DNA of 64,000 bases from an uncultured Bacteroidota bacterium (GCA_902771735.1 CACXXO010000001.1:186001-250000), one strand, 5' to 3'. Positions 16,884 to 25,510 are shown, counted from the stretch's first letter. The notes: generated by a model not told the origin, from the letters alone. Program-made: numbers and translations.

Positions 16884-18431
16884 TTATTTGTTTTTCAATA
16901 TTATGAACGGCACCATTACCTCCTCCATCGACACGCCGCCGTGCTGGAAGGTGTTGGTGTAGTAGCGCACATACTCGTTGTAGTTGTTGGGGTAGGCAAA
17001 GAAATCACCCGCACGGCAAAAGATGTAGGGGCTCGTAACATGGCGCTTGGGCAGGAAAATCTTCTTTGGTTCCTTCACCTCAAAAACCTCTTTGGGATTG
17101 TAGTCCAACAACCTACCTTGTTTGTAGCGCAAGTTGACACTGATGTCGCGGTCGCCTTTCACACGCACCGGGTGGTCAATCTTCACACTGCCGTGATCGG
17201 TGGTGATAATGACATTCACCTCCTTCTCACTCAGCACCTTGATGATATCCAGCAGCGGAGAATGTTCCATCCACGAGAGGGTCACACTGCGGTAGGCCTT
17301 CTCATCCTCGGCCAACTCGCGTACGATGTCGCTGTCGGTGCGTGCATGGGAGAGCATGTCAATGAAGTTGTAGATAATGACATTCAAGTCATTGCGCATC
17401 AGTTCGGGCAGTCGGTCGACCAACTTCTTGCCGTATTGCGCATTGAGCACTTTGTTGTACGAGGTCTTGAGGTTCAGTCCGTTGCGGCGCAGATTCTCGC
17501 AGAGCAACTCGTGCTCGTACTGGTTCTTCCATCCCTGCTCATCCTCGTTCACCCAATATTGCGGGTACATCCTTTCTATCTCGCTGGGCATCAGGCCCGC
17601 GAACATCGCATTACGTGCAAACTGCGTCGTCGTCGGCAGAATGGTGTAGTATATCTCGTCGCGCTCAGTGCGCAGGTATTGTTCCACCAATGGCTGGACA
17701 AACTTCCACTGGTCATAGCGGAAGTTGTCAATGACAATCAAGAAAGTCGGACGATTCTCCTTGAGCAACGGGAACATCCTCTCTTTCAGCACCGAGGGAG
17801 ACATCAAAGGCTTCCCTTCGCCGCCGTTGAGCCATTCCAGATAGTTGTCCTCGTAGAAGCGGCAGAACTGGCGGTTGGCATCCTCCTTCTGCGACATGAA
17901 TATCTCGTGGATGTTGTCATCTTCGCTCGGCGCAAGCTCCAAGTCCCAGTAAACAAGTTTCTTATATATCTCCTTCCACTCATCGGCATCCATTCGTCCG
18001 CTAATCTGCATGCCAATCTCGCGAAACTGCTGTTGGTAGTTCATCGTCGAGTGCTCACTCTGCAAACGCTTGCGCTCGGTGTGTTTCTTCACCGTCAGCC
18101 ATATCTGATTGGGATTCACCGGCTTGATGAGATAGTCGCTGATTTTCCCGCCCAGGGCGTCTTCCATAATGTGCTCTTCCTCGCTCTTGGTGATCATCAC
18201 CACCGGCAGCTGCGGCCAGCGTTCCTTGATGCGACGCAGCGTGTCGATGCCGCTCAATCCCGGCATCTGCTCGTCGAGAAACACCATGTCGGGTACCTGC
18301 TCTTCCAGTATGTCCAACGCGTCGCTGCCACTCTGTACAGGCACCACGTCGCATCCTTTCTCCTTGAGAAACAGTATGTGGGGCTTCAGCAATTCAATCT
18401 CGTCGTCGGCCCAGAGTATCGTCGTCTGCAT
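16884..18431 (-). CDS. porX: PorX, response regulator with PglZ phosphatase-like domain
   Basis: This 515-residue protein starts with a CheY-like receiver (WADDEIELLKPHILFL; phospho-acceptor Asp53 in FLDEQMPG; Thr81 and Lys103 in the expected switch positions). It ends in a PglZ/alkaline-phosphatase-like domain with VIDNFRYDQW (Asp235), a Thr-rich putative nucleophile loop (TTTQFARNAMF, 267-277) and TTDHGSVKID (Asp412, His413). This matches PorX, which with the kinase PorY and sigma factor SigP controls type IX secretion genes in Porphyromonas and relatives. It has no DNA-binding domain. The cognate kinase is not in the window, but a probable T9SS cargo is (29.2-30.4 kb). Confidence 0.93.
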   Translation of the reverse strand: MQTTILWADDEIELLKPHILFLKEKGCDVVPVQSGSDALDILEEQVPDMVFLDEQMPGLSGIDTLRRIKERWPQLPVVMITKSEEEHIMEDALGGKISDYLIKPVNPNQIWLTVKKHTERKRLQSEHSTMNYQQQFREIGMQISGRMDADEWKEIYKKLVYWDLELAPSEDDNIHEIFMSQKEDANRQFCRFYEDNYLEWLNGGEGKPLMSPSVLKERMFPLLKENRPTFLIVIDNFRYDQWKFVQPLVEQYLRTERDEIYYTILPTTTQFARNAMFAGLMPSEIERMYPQYWVNEDEQGWKNQYEHELLCENLRRNGLNLKTSYNKVLNAQYGKKLVDRLPELMRNDLNVIIYNFIDMLSHARTDSDIVRELAEDEKAYRSVTLSWMEHSPLLDIIKVLSEKEVNVIITTDHGSVKIDHPVRVKGDRDISVNLRYKQGRLLDYNPKEVFEVKEPKKIFLPKRHVTSPYIFCRAGDFFAYPNNYNEYVRYYTNTFQHGGVSMEEVMVPFIILKNK

Positions 18432-18513
18432 ATAGTTATCCTTATATAATTTTTACAATAACGTATCTATTATAAAAAAATTGTATCCCCCAACAACAAA
18501 ATAAATCCGAAAG

Positions 18514-18608
18514 ACCTACCACAACCCTACCAACCCCCTACCAACTCCTACCGCGGTAGGAGTTGATTAGGAGTTGGTAGGGAGTTGATAACTGGTTTAT
18601 AGGTACTT
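18514..18608. repeat. Palindromic intergenic repeat, copy B
   Basis: The core palindrome is 18542-18565 (CAACTCCTACC, centre GC, then its complement). It is flanked by more CCTACCAAC words on the left, and on the right by a duplicated GGAGTTGGTAGG word and the tail TTGATAACTGGTTTATAGGT. The porX-mfd intergenic region (18432-18894, divergent genes) holds this element, two hairpins and the mfd promoter. I see no gene in it. Confidence 0.88.
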
Positions 18609-18622
18609 AGCCCCAATCAGAA

Positions 18623-18645
18623 AGCACCCCTTTTCGAGGGGTGCT
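18623..18645. terminator. Terminator-like hairpin downstream of repeat B
   Basis: A 9-bp stem (AGCACCCCT/AGGGGTGCT) with loop TTTCG is followed on the plus strand by a T-rich stretch. No annotated gene ends here because porX and mfd diverge. It may end an unannotated short transcript or belong to the repeat element. Confidence 0.55.
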
Positions 18646-18742
18646 CCAAAAGGTCTTCTTTTATCGTATCCGACTTAATATCAATCCCTTATACAAACCT
18701 CAACAAAACTACAACAAAATACACTCTTCGGTGACACATTTT

Positions 18743-18761
18743 CGGTCGAAAATTTCGACCG
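18743..18761. repeat. 19-bp palindrome upstream of mfd
   Basis: CGGTCGAAA and its complement surround one central A, about 95 bp before the mfd -7 box. It may be an operator or a chance hairpin; nothing else supports a role. Confidence 0.45.
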
Positions 18762-18856
18762 CAAAAAAAACACAAACGACCTTCTTCTGACTATTGGTTT
18801 GACGATGCAATGATACATATAATTTTTATTGTGTTCAAATTTTGGGATTTTTTTCG

Positions 18857-18864
18857 TATCTTTG
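18857..18864 (+). promoter_or_regulatory. Promoter -7 box (TATCTTTG) of mfd
   Basis: TATCTTTG lies 30 nt before the ATG at 18895. It rules out a longer reading frame start at 18829, because that would precede the transcription start. Confidence 0.75.
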
Positions 18865-18894
18865 CATTTTGTTTTTGAAATTGATTTTGGGGGA

Positions 18895-21800
18895 ATGATT
18901 CTGACAGAACTATACCAAGAGAGTGCGCTCATCAAGCTGATTGACGAGAAGTTGCATTCGAGCAGAGCGCGACTGCATGTGGACGGGATGACAGGGTCGC
19001 TGCCGGCCGTGGCCATCGCAGCGCTGGCTCTGAGACGCCCGACGGTGAGCCAGCTGGTGATTGCGCCGACAAAAGAGGAGGCTTACTACCTGCAAAACGA
19101 CCTGGAAGCGTTGCTTCAAGACCTCCCCGCCTCCGGCGGAAATCCTGGAAATCCTGGAAATGGATTCGATAAGATTTCTCAAGATTCTGCTGGGTCTGAC
19201 AAATCTTGGAAATCAAAAGAAAATCTCCAAGATTCACAAGATTTCGCGCAGCGGGAGAACAAAGTGATGCTGTTTCCGACATCCTACCGCAAGGCGTATC
19301 ACTACGACCCGGAGCAGACGGAGAACGCCAACATACTGATGCGCACCGAGGTAGTTAAAGCCCTCGGCGGTTCCGAGCCGGTCATCGTGGTCTCCTTCCC
19401 CGAAGCGCTGAGCGAGAAGGTGGTGGCACAACGCACCTTCGCCGCCAAAACCCTGCGCCTGACGCGCGGCGGCAAGATGGACATGTGGGACATGGTGGAG
19501 AAGCTGCAAGATCTTGGATTCGAACGCGAAGACTTTGTGGTGGAGCCTGGACAGTATGCCGTGCGAGGCGGCATCGTGGACGTCTACAGCTTTGGCTCCG
19601 ACCTGCCGTTCCGCATCGAGTTCTTCGACGACGAGGTGGACTCGCTGCGCACCTACGACACCGTGTCACAGCTGAGCGTGAAGCAGTTGGACAGGATAGA
19701 CATCATCCCGAATTTTCAAAACATCCCTGCCCCCGGCGATTCACACGAGCTTACGAAGCGGGAGAATAAAGTATCCCTGTTGGAGTATTTCGGGAGCGAG
19801 GATGTGGTGTGGACGCAAAGCCTGATGATGGCTGCCGAACAGATGGAAAAAATGCTGGCCGACACACGCAAGGAATATGAGGGACGCCTGACCGACAAGG
19901 AGCACCCCATAGCAGGCACGCTGCCAAAACCCGAAGAGATGAGTTGCCCGGCCAACGAGTTTCTCCACAACCTATTGGAATGCAAGATTGTGGAATACGG
20001 CAACAGCCACTACTTCAGTCAAGCTGAAATCATCAGATTCAGCAGCGAACCGCAGCCGGCCTTCAACAAGCAGTTCGACCTGCTCACCGCCAATCTCGCC
20101 AACTATGCCGAACGCGGCTATCGACTGATTATCACCGTCAGCAACGACAGCCAGGAGAAGCGACTCCGCAAAATCCTCAATGATTCGGACGACAATAATT
20201 TTCAATTTTCAATATTCAATTTTCAATTATCCCACGGATTCATCGACCACGACGAGCATTTGCTCTGCTACACCGATCATGAAATCTTCGATCGCTACCA
20301 CAAATACACCGTCAAAAGCCTCAGCGCCACCCACGAAGCACTGACGCTGAAGGAATTGTTTGAGCTGAAGCCCGGCGACTACGTCACCCACATCGACTAT
20401 GGCGTGGGACGTTTCAGCGGTTTGGAGAAAGTGACCGTCGACGGCAAAAGCCAGGAGTTGATACGCCTGATATACAAGAACAACGACGTGCTATACATCT
20501 CCATCCACGGGCTGCACAAGATAAGCCGTTACGTGGGTCGAGAAGGCGAGGCTCCGCAGATGAACCGCCTGGGTTCGAACACTTGGCAGGTGCTCAAGGC
20601 CAAGACCAAACGGCAGGTAAAAGACATTGCCAAAGATCTCATCGCCCTATACGCCAAGCGCAAGGCTTCGCAGGGCTTCTCCTTCGGTGCCGATTGCTCG
20701 CTGCAGGAACAGATGGAAGCGTCGTTCCAATACGAGGATACGCCCGACCAGCAGAAGGCCACCGTGGCCGTGAAGCACGACATGGAAGACCGCGCGCCGA
20801 TGGACCGCTTGGTGTGCGGCGACGTGGGCTTCGGCAAGACCGAGGTGGCTATCCGCGCCGCCTTCAAGGCCTGCTGCGACGACAAGCAGGTGGCCGTCCT
20901 CGTGCCCTCCACAGTGCTCGCCTTCCAACACTACAACACCTTCCGTGAGCGCTTGAAAGGGTTGCCCGTGAGGGTCGACTACCTCAATCGGTTCCGTACC
21001 ACCAAAGAGAAAAACCAAATATACAAAGATGTGGAGGATGGCAAAATCGACATCCTCATCGGCACCCACGCCATAACCAACAAGAACCTCAAATTCAAAG
21101 ACCTGGGACTGCTCATCGTGGACGAGGAACAAAAGTTCGGCGTGAGCGTCAAAGAAAAACTGAAACAGATGAAGGTGGGCGTCGACTGTCTGACCCTCAC
21201 CGCCACCCCCATCCCACGCACACTACAGTTTTCGCTGATGGGTGCCCGCGACCTGAGCGTCATCCAGACACCACCGCCCAACCGCCAGCCCATCGAGACA
21301 GAACTCAGCGACTTCAGCGAAGAACTCATTCGCGACGCTATAGGGTTCGAAATGAGCCGTGGCGGACAGACTTTCTTCATCTCCAACCGTGTGGAGAACT
21401 TGCCAGAGATGGCGGGCCTGGTGCAACGGCTGGTGCCCGACGCCCGCGTGGCTATGGCCCACGGACGCATGGACGGCAAAGAATCCGAGGAGACACTGAT
21501 GCGTTTTCTCGAGGGTGAGATTGACGTGCTGGTGGCCACTTCCATTGTGGAGAACGGCTTGGACATCCCCAACGCCAACACCATGATTATCAACAACGCC
21601 CACCAGTTCGGACTCAGCGACCTCCACCAGATGCGCGGCCGCGTGGGGCGTTCAAATCGCAAGGCATTCTGCTACATGCTCATTCCTTCCTACCTCACTC
21701 TCACACCCGACGCACAGAAGCGCCTCAAGGCCATCGAGGAATTCTCCACCATTGGCAGTGGCTTCAACATCGCCATGCGCGACCTCGACATCCGCGGTGC

Positions 21801-22425
21801 GGGCAATATTCTCGGTGCCGAGCAGTCGGGCTTCATCTCCGAGATTGGCTACGACATGTACCACAAGATATTGAACGAAGCCATCGAAGAGCTGAAAGAG
21901 AGCGACTTCAAGGACCTCTTTGCCGCTGAGGCCGAGGAGAAGAAAGAATACGTGCGCGAATGCACCATCGAGACCGACCTCGAGGTGTTGCTGCCTGACG
22001 ACTACATCACCTCGGGCACCGAGCGTCTGTTGCTCTACAAGGAACTGAACGACATAGGAATAGAAATGTCCACCAACGAACTCGACAGCGAGCTGGCCGC
22101 CTACCGCAGCCGCTTGGAAGACCGCTTCGGACCCGTACCGCCTGCCACCGACGAACTCATCCGCACCATCATCCTCCGTCGGATGGCCAAGGAGTTTGGC
22201 ATCGAGAAACTGATTTTGAAGCAGAACCGCATGGTGTGCCACCTAGTGAGCAATCCCGAAAGTCCGTTCTACAGAAGCGAAGGATTCTCGAAACTAATAC
22301 ACTACGCACAAGACAACCCTCGCCGTGTGCACCTGAAAGAGTCGACCGACCGGCTCAGCATGACGATAGACAACATTCCCTCCATCGGAGCCGCTATCGA
22401 GCAAATGCGCTCGCTGACAATCTGA
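18895..22425 (+). CDS. mfd: Transcription-repair coupling factor Mfd
   Basis: The product is about 1176 residues starting MILTELYQESALIKLIDEKL; the start was chosen downstream of the promoter box. Domains in order: UvrB-like N-terminal module, RNA-polymerase interaction domain (LKPGDYVTHIDYGVGRFSGL, about 490-560), helicase core with Walker A GDVGFGKTE (642-650), DEEQ (743), TATPIPRTL, and a C-terminal TRCF domain. Mfd removes stalled RNA polymerase and recruits UvrA, encoded nearby. The N-terminal part holds two low-complexity inserts (about residues 76-122 and 431-446) made from repeated DNA words; the frame stays open through both, so the gene looks intact. Confidence 0.97.
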   Translation: MILTELYQESALIKLIDEKLHSSRARLHVDGMTGSLPAVAIAALALRRPTVSQLVIAPTKEEAYYLQNDLEALLQDLPASGGNPGNPGNGFDKISQDSAGSDKSWKSKENLQDSQDFAQRENKVMLFPTSYRKAYHYDPEQTENANILMRTEVVKALGGSEPVIVVSFPEALSEKVVAQRTFAAKTLRLTRGGKMDMWDMVEKLQDLGFEREDFVVEPGQYAVRGGIVDVYSFGSDLPFRIEFFDDEVDSLRTYDTVSQLSVKQLDRIDIIPNFQNIPAPGDSHELTKRENKVSLLEYFGSEDVVWTQSLMMAAEQMEKMLADTRKEYEGRLTDKEHPIAGTLPKPEEMSCPANEFLHNLLECKIVEYGNSHYFSQAEIIRFSSEPQPAFNKQFDLLTANLANYAERGYRLIITVSNDSQEKRLRKILNDSDDNNFQFSIFNFQLSHGFIDHDEHLLCYTDHEIFDRYHKYTVKSLSATHEALTLKELFELKPGDYVTHIDYGVGRFSGLEKVTVDGKSQELIRLIYKNNDVLYISIHGLHKISRYVGREGEAPQMNRLGSNTWQVLKAKTKRQVKDIAKDLIALYAKRKASQGFSFGADCSLQEQMEASFQYEDTPDQQKATVAVKHDMEDRAPMDRLVCGDVGFGKTEVAIRAAFKACCDDKQVAVLVPSTVLAFQHYNTFRERLKGLPVRVDYLNRFRTTKEKNQIYKDVEDGKIDILIGTHAITNKNLKFKDLGLLIVDEEQKFGVSVKEKLKQMKVGVDCLTLTATPIPRTLQFSLMGARDLSVIQTPPPNRQPIETELSDFSEELIRDAIGFEMSRGGQTFFISNRVENLPEMAGLVQRLVPDARVAMAHGRMDGKESEETLMRFLEGEIDVLVATSIVENGLDIPNANTMIINNAHQFGLSDLHQMRGRVGRSNRKAFCYMLIPSYLTLTPDAQKRLKAIEEFSTIGSGFNIAMRDLDIRGAGNILGAEQSGFISEIGYDMYHKILNEAIEELKESDFKDLFAAEAEEKKEYVRECTIETDLEVLLPDDYITSGTERLLLYKELNDIGIEMSTNELDSELAAYRSRLEDRFGPVPPATDELIRTIILRRMAKEFGIEKLILKQNRMVCHLVSNPESPFYRSEGFSKLIHYAQDNPRRVHLKESTDRLSMTIDNIPSIGAAIEQMRSLTI
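19125..19255 (+). repeat. Low-complexity in-frame insert 1 in mfd
   Basis: The DNA is iterated (AAATCCTGGAAATCCTGGAAAT, then variants of CAAGATTC and AAATCTTGGAAATC). It is translated as a Gly/Asn/Asp/Ser/Lys-rich stretch (GNPGNPGNGFDKISQDSAGS and onward) between two conserved parts of the UvrB-like module, just before NKVMLFPTSYRKAYHY. Homologues as I know them have no such segment here. Confidence 0.7.
20187..20232 (+). repeat. AT-rich in-frame insert 2 in mfd (TTTTCAAT words)
   Basis: The stretch consists of AATTTTCAATTTTCAATA and similar units and is translated as NNFQFSIFNFQLS, an aromatic strand-like insert about 45 residues before the RNA-polymerase interaction domain. It is much lower in GC than the surrounding gene. 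Confidence 0.75.
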
Positions 22426-22873
22426 CCGTGATCACAGAGTCGCCATCTGCGTCCCAGCGACGGAAGACATAGCCGGAGCTGTCGGGCATCGACCAAAACA
22501 GACTCCCTCCGCCTGAAGAGACAAGCTTATACGCGTCTTCCCAATGGCGGTAGCTGAACTCCACTCGTTCATACCCCCCTTCGTTGTAGTAAAAATTCTC
22601 TTCCCATCGGCTTTTGGTCAGCCCGTCGATCTGCAAGCTGTCGGGCAGCCGTCCATGCTCGCTCCTGTATTCGTCAATCCAAGCAGAAACCTTCTGGCTG
22701 ACTTTGACAAAGCATGCCTCATTGTACTCATCCGAAATGAAGTACCCCGTGCAATGCGTATCCCACCACAGACCTACAAACACCATCAGGAGTAAAGGGA
22801 AAAAACCTGTCATACTACCAGTAGACAGGTTTTTTAGATGTTTGTGACGAAGTCTGTCGCGAAAGGTTCTCAT
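22394..22873 (-). CDS. Small membrane-anchored protein of unknown function
   Basis: This 159-residue protein has one hydrophobic segment (about 20-37, GSMTGFFPLLLMVFVGLWW) after a basic N-terminus. A soluble domain follows with VSAWIDEYRSEHGRLPDSLQ, a pattern reminiscent of pilin-like or DUF-type exported proteins, though I cannot assign a family. It starts inside the stop of the upstream gene (ATGA overlap, 22870-22873) and its 3' end overlaps the convergent mfd gene by 32 bp. Function unknown. Confidence 0.7.
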   Translation of the reverse strand: MRTFRDRLRHKHLKNLSTGSMTGFFPLLLMVFVGLWWDTHCTGYFISDEYNEACFVKVSQKVSAWIDEYRSEHGRLPDSLQIDGLTKSRWEENFYYNEGGYERVEFSYRHWEDAYKLVSSGGGSLFWSMPDSSGYVFRRWDADGDSVITVRLSASAFAR

Positions 22874-23922
22874 TGCACGTCCTTGTCGTCGAGGGGCTGT
22901 GCGAGAAGGTTGAGGAAGTTACCCTTACTGTCGAACTCCATGCGGGTGTATTTCACTTGGCGGGTGCCCTTGACCTTCTGGCTGATGACCACATAGGTGT
23001 AGGGTTTGGGCTTCTTGCCGTCGTCGCCGCGGTATTTGGAGTTAAATTCATAGACAACCATCTTCTCAATCTTGTATTTCTCGCCGTTGAACTTCTCCTC
23101 GAGATACTTCATGATGCCGTTGCTGTAACGCTCTTTGGGAAGCACCTTGCCAATCATGATGGGCGTGCCGGTGCTGATGTCATATACGGCTTCCTTTTCT
23201 ACCTTCTGCTTGTCGGTGAAATAGGCTACGGCATACTGGTCGTTGCGGTTGAGCCATTCGGGGCCGGCCTTACAACGCTTCTTGCCGATAGCTTTCTCAA
23301 AATTGGCCACAGCGGCCTCACAGGGAACGAACTGTTCCACCTGGGGTTCGTCGACTTTGGGAGCGGGACGGCCGCGATGACGGCTGGTCTCGGTCTTGGT
23401 GGCCTTGGTCACCTCGTCGTCAGTGGCATCAGGGTTGTTGTGGGTATAGTAGTCGCGCTTGACTGCTGCAGGGTCGGGAGCGTTGCTCTTCATCAACTTG
23501 CCACGGGTATCGTAGATAAGTTCGAAATCGGTGTCAGAGATGCCCTTCTTGGTGATAATCATGCGATAGTAGTTATCGCCGCTCATCTCCTCGACATAAT
23601 CGAGTGTCTTCACCCGATAGCCGGGATAATTGTTGGTGAAATAGCTGGTCAGCATCGTGGGGCATTCCTCCATCTTCACGGGGAACGAAGAATACTGCCA
23701 GTCGCCGCCTGCGGTGAAATAGCTGCGACCTTCCTGGCCGTCGATAAGCACTTCGGCGATATACTGCCCGGGAGACTGATACCAGGTTTTCACCTTGTAG
23801 GAGTCGTAGGTCTTCTCGAGCGACAGCAACACCGAACGTGGCACAGCGGTCTCTTTGATTTTGGTCTGCGCACCCACCATCAGCGGCAGGAGCATCACCA
23901 GGGCAAAAACTATCTTTTTCAT
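22870..23922 (-). CDS. Secreted PepSY-like (beta-lactamase-inhibitor-like) protein
   Basis: This 350-residue protein has a signal peptide (MKKIVFALVMLLPLMVGAQ). Two or three repeats follow of the type SYFTAGGDWQYSSFPVKMEE, MLTSYFTNNYPGYRVKTLDY and YYRMIITKKG, which match the PepSY-like family (PF11396 type) abundant in Bacteroidales. A Lys/Pro/Arg-rich linker near 165-185 separates two halves. These proteins are periplasmic or surface proteins without known activity. It overlaps the downstream gene by 4 bp, and purA lies 79 bp upstream on the same strand, so a shared transcript is possible. Confidence 0.78.
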   Translation of the reverse strand: MKKIVFALVMLLPLMVGAQTKIKETAVPRSVLLSLEKTYDSYKVKTWYQSPGQYIAEVLIDGQEGRSYFTAGGDWQYSSFPVKMEECPTMLTSYFTNNYPGYRVKTLDYVEEMSGDNYYRMIITKKGISDTDFELIYDTRGKLMKSNAPDPAAVKRDYYTHNNPDATDDEVTKATKTETSRHRGRPAPKVDEPQVEQFVPCEAAVANFEKAIGKKRCKAGPEWLNRNDQYAVAYFTDKQKVEKEAVYDISTGTPIMIGKVLPKERYSNGIMKYLEEKFNGEKYKIEKMVVYEFNSKYRGDDGKKPKPYTYVVISQKVKGTRQVKYTRMEFDSKGNFLNLLAQPLDDKDVQ

Positions 23923-24001
23923 ATCGGTTGATTTTTCTATTTAGTATTTCGAATCAAAAATTTCTTGCGACAGCAAATTCTTAATTCTTTATTTTAAACT
24001 C

Positions 24002-25297
24002 TTAATCCTTGAACACCACATCCTTGCGGTCAGGACTGATGCTCACGGCAGCAATCTTCACACCAGTCTGTTCCTCGATGGCTCCGAGGTAGCGGCGCAG
24101 TTTCTCTGGCAGTTGGTCGTAGGCCGTGATACCCTCCAGGCTCTGTTTCCATCCTTCGAAGGGGGTGAGCACCGGATCGATATGCACGGTGTTGTACTCA
24201 AAAGGAATCTCATCTGTGCGCTGACCTTCTATGTCGTAGGCTGTGCACATGTTAACCGTCTCGAAATCGTTCATCACGTCAGGCTTGGTGACGTAAAGTT
24301 CGGTGACACCGTTGATCATGCAAGCATAGCGCAGGGCGGTGAGGTCAATCCAGCCGCAGCGGCGCGGACGTCCTGTGGTGGCTCCGTACTCGTGTCCCAG
24401 TTCGCAGAGACGCTTACCAGTCTCGTCGAACAACTCCGTCGGAAAAGGACCGGCACCCACGCGGGTGCAGTAGGCCTTGGTGATACCCATCACCTTGCCG
24501 ATGGCGCTCGGAGCAACGCCCAGACCGGTGCAGACGCCAGCCGTGATGGTGTTGCTCGAGGTAACGAAAGGATAGGTACCGAAGTCGATGTCGAGCATCA
24601 TAGCCTGAGCACCCTCGGCCAGCACCTTCTTGTCCTCGCGGAGACACTGGTTGATAAAGTATTCGCTGTTTACAAAGCGGAACTTCTTCAGCGTGGCAAG
24701 ACTCTCGAGCCACACTTTCTCGTACTCGCCCAGTGTCATGCCGTCGATGCGGAACTGGTCGACATCAAACCCCATGGCGTGAGCCATCATCAAGTGCTGA
24801 CGCTTCAACTGGCCGTAGTGCTCGATGAAGTCGGCCGACATGATATCTCCCACACGCAGTCCTGTACGGGCAATTTTGTCGGTGTAGGCCGGACCTATGC
24901 CCTTCAGCGTCGAGCCAATCTTGCTGTTGCCCTTGGCCTGCTCGTTGGCGGCGTCCATCATACGATGGCTCGGCAAAATAAGATGGGCTTTCTTACTTAT
25001 AAAGAGATTCTTCACAGCATCCACCCCCTTCTCGGTCAAGGCCTCAATCTCCTGACGGAAAATGCGTGGCTCGATGAGCACACCGTTGCCGATGAGATTG
25101 ATTTTCTCCTGATGGAAAATACCACTGGGGATGATATGCAGCACATGCTTGGTACCATTGAACTCAAGGGTATGACCGGCATTGGGGCCGCCCTGGAATC
25201 GGGCCACAACATCATAGCGCGGAGTCAGCACGTCGACAATCTTGCCCTTTCCCTCGTCGCCCCACTGGAGCCCTAACAGAACATCTATCTTTGTCAT
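24002..25297 (-). CDS. purA: Adenylosuccinate synthetase
   Basis: The product is 431 residues from the ATG at 25297 (MTKIDVLLGLQWGDEGKGKI). Longer readings to 25390 would precede the promoter and add unrelated residues. Catalytic Asp13 in GDEGKGK, catalytic His42 in GGPNAGHT and the late motif GATTGRPRRCGWID are all present. PurA joins IMP and aspartate with GTP to form adenylosuccinate in AMP synthesis. It has its own promoter, separated from the transketolase gene by repeat C. Confidence 0.97.
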   Translation of the reverse strand: MTKIDVLLGLQWGDEGKGKIVDVLTPRYDVVARFQGGPNAGHTLEFNGTKHVLHIIPSGIFHQEKINLIGNGVLIEPRIFRQEIEALTEKGVDAVKNLFISKKAHLILPSHRMMDAANEQAKGNSKIGSTLKGIGPAYTDKIARTGLRVGDIMSADFIEHYGQLKRQHLMMAHAMGFDVDQFRIDGMTLGEYEKVWLESLATLKKFRFVNSEYFINQCLREDKKVLAEGAQAMMLDIDFGTYPFVTSSNTITAGVCTGLGVAPSAIGKVMGITKAYCTRVGAGPFPTELFDETGKRLCELGHEYGATTGRPRRCGWIDLTALRYACMINGVTELYVTKPDVMNDFETVNMCTAYDIEGQRTDEIPFEYNTVHIDPVLTPFEGWKQSLEGITAYDQLPEKLRRYLGAIEEQTGVKIAAVSISPDRKDVVFKD

Positions 25298-25360
25298 ATA
25301 TACTTTATTTTCAATCAATAAACAGCAATTCCCCCTCACATATCCATTCCTACAAAAATG

Positions 25361-25391
25361 CAAAAATACAACTTTTTTCCCGATTGGCAAA
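25361..25391 (-). promoter_or_regulatory. Promoter of purA
   Basis: The minus strand has TTTG (25388-25391) and TATTTTTG (25361-25368) separated by 19 nt. The leader to the ATG would be about 57 nt. Confidence 0.72.
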
Positions 25392-25430
25392 ATTTATTTT
25401 CTTTTCAAAACCCTATCACCGCCATATCCC

Positions 25431-25510
25431 CTCCGTATCATCTCCGACCGTGGTCGGACTTCAGTCGGAGTTGACTCGGACTTCAGTCGGACTTGATACG
25501 GAGTTGATAC
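25431..25510. repeat. Palindromic intergenic repeat, divergent copy C
   Basis: This copy keeps the layout but with different words. The core is CCGACC, centre GT, GGTCGG, and the outer arms are CTCCGTATCA (25431-25440) and its complement (25494-25503), with GTCGGA/AGTCGG words between. The left flank CTCCGTATCATCTCC is shared with copy E, which ties it to the family. The 306-bp purA-tkt spacer contains this copy, a terminator and the purA promoter. Confidence 0.75.

Noticed and set aside
18829-18894. Extended start for mfd
   Set aside because: The -7 promoter box lies inside this extension, and homologues start near MILTELYQ.
18895-22425. mfd as a frameshifted or disrupted gene because of its inserts
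   Set aside because: Both inserts keep the frame, and all helicase motifs follow in the same frame.
25298-25390. Extended start for purA
   Set aside because: The added residues precede the promoter box; the conserved protein starts at MTKIDVLLG.
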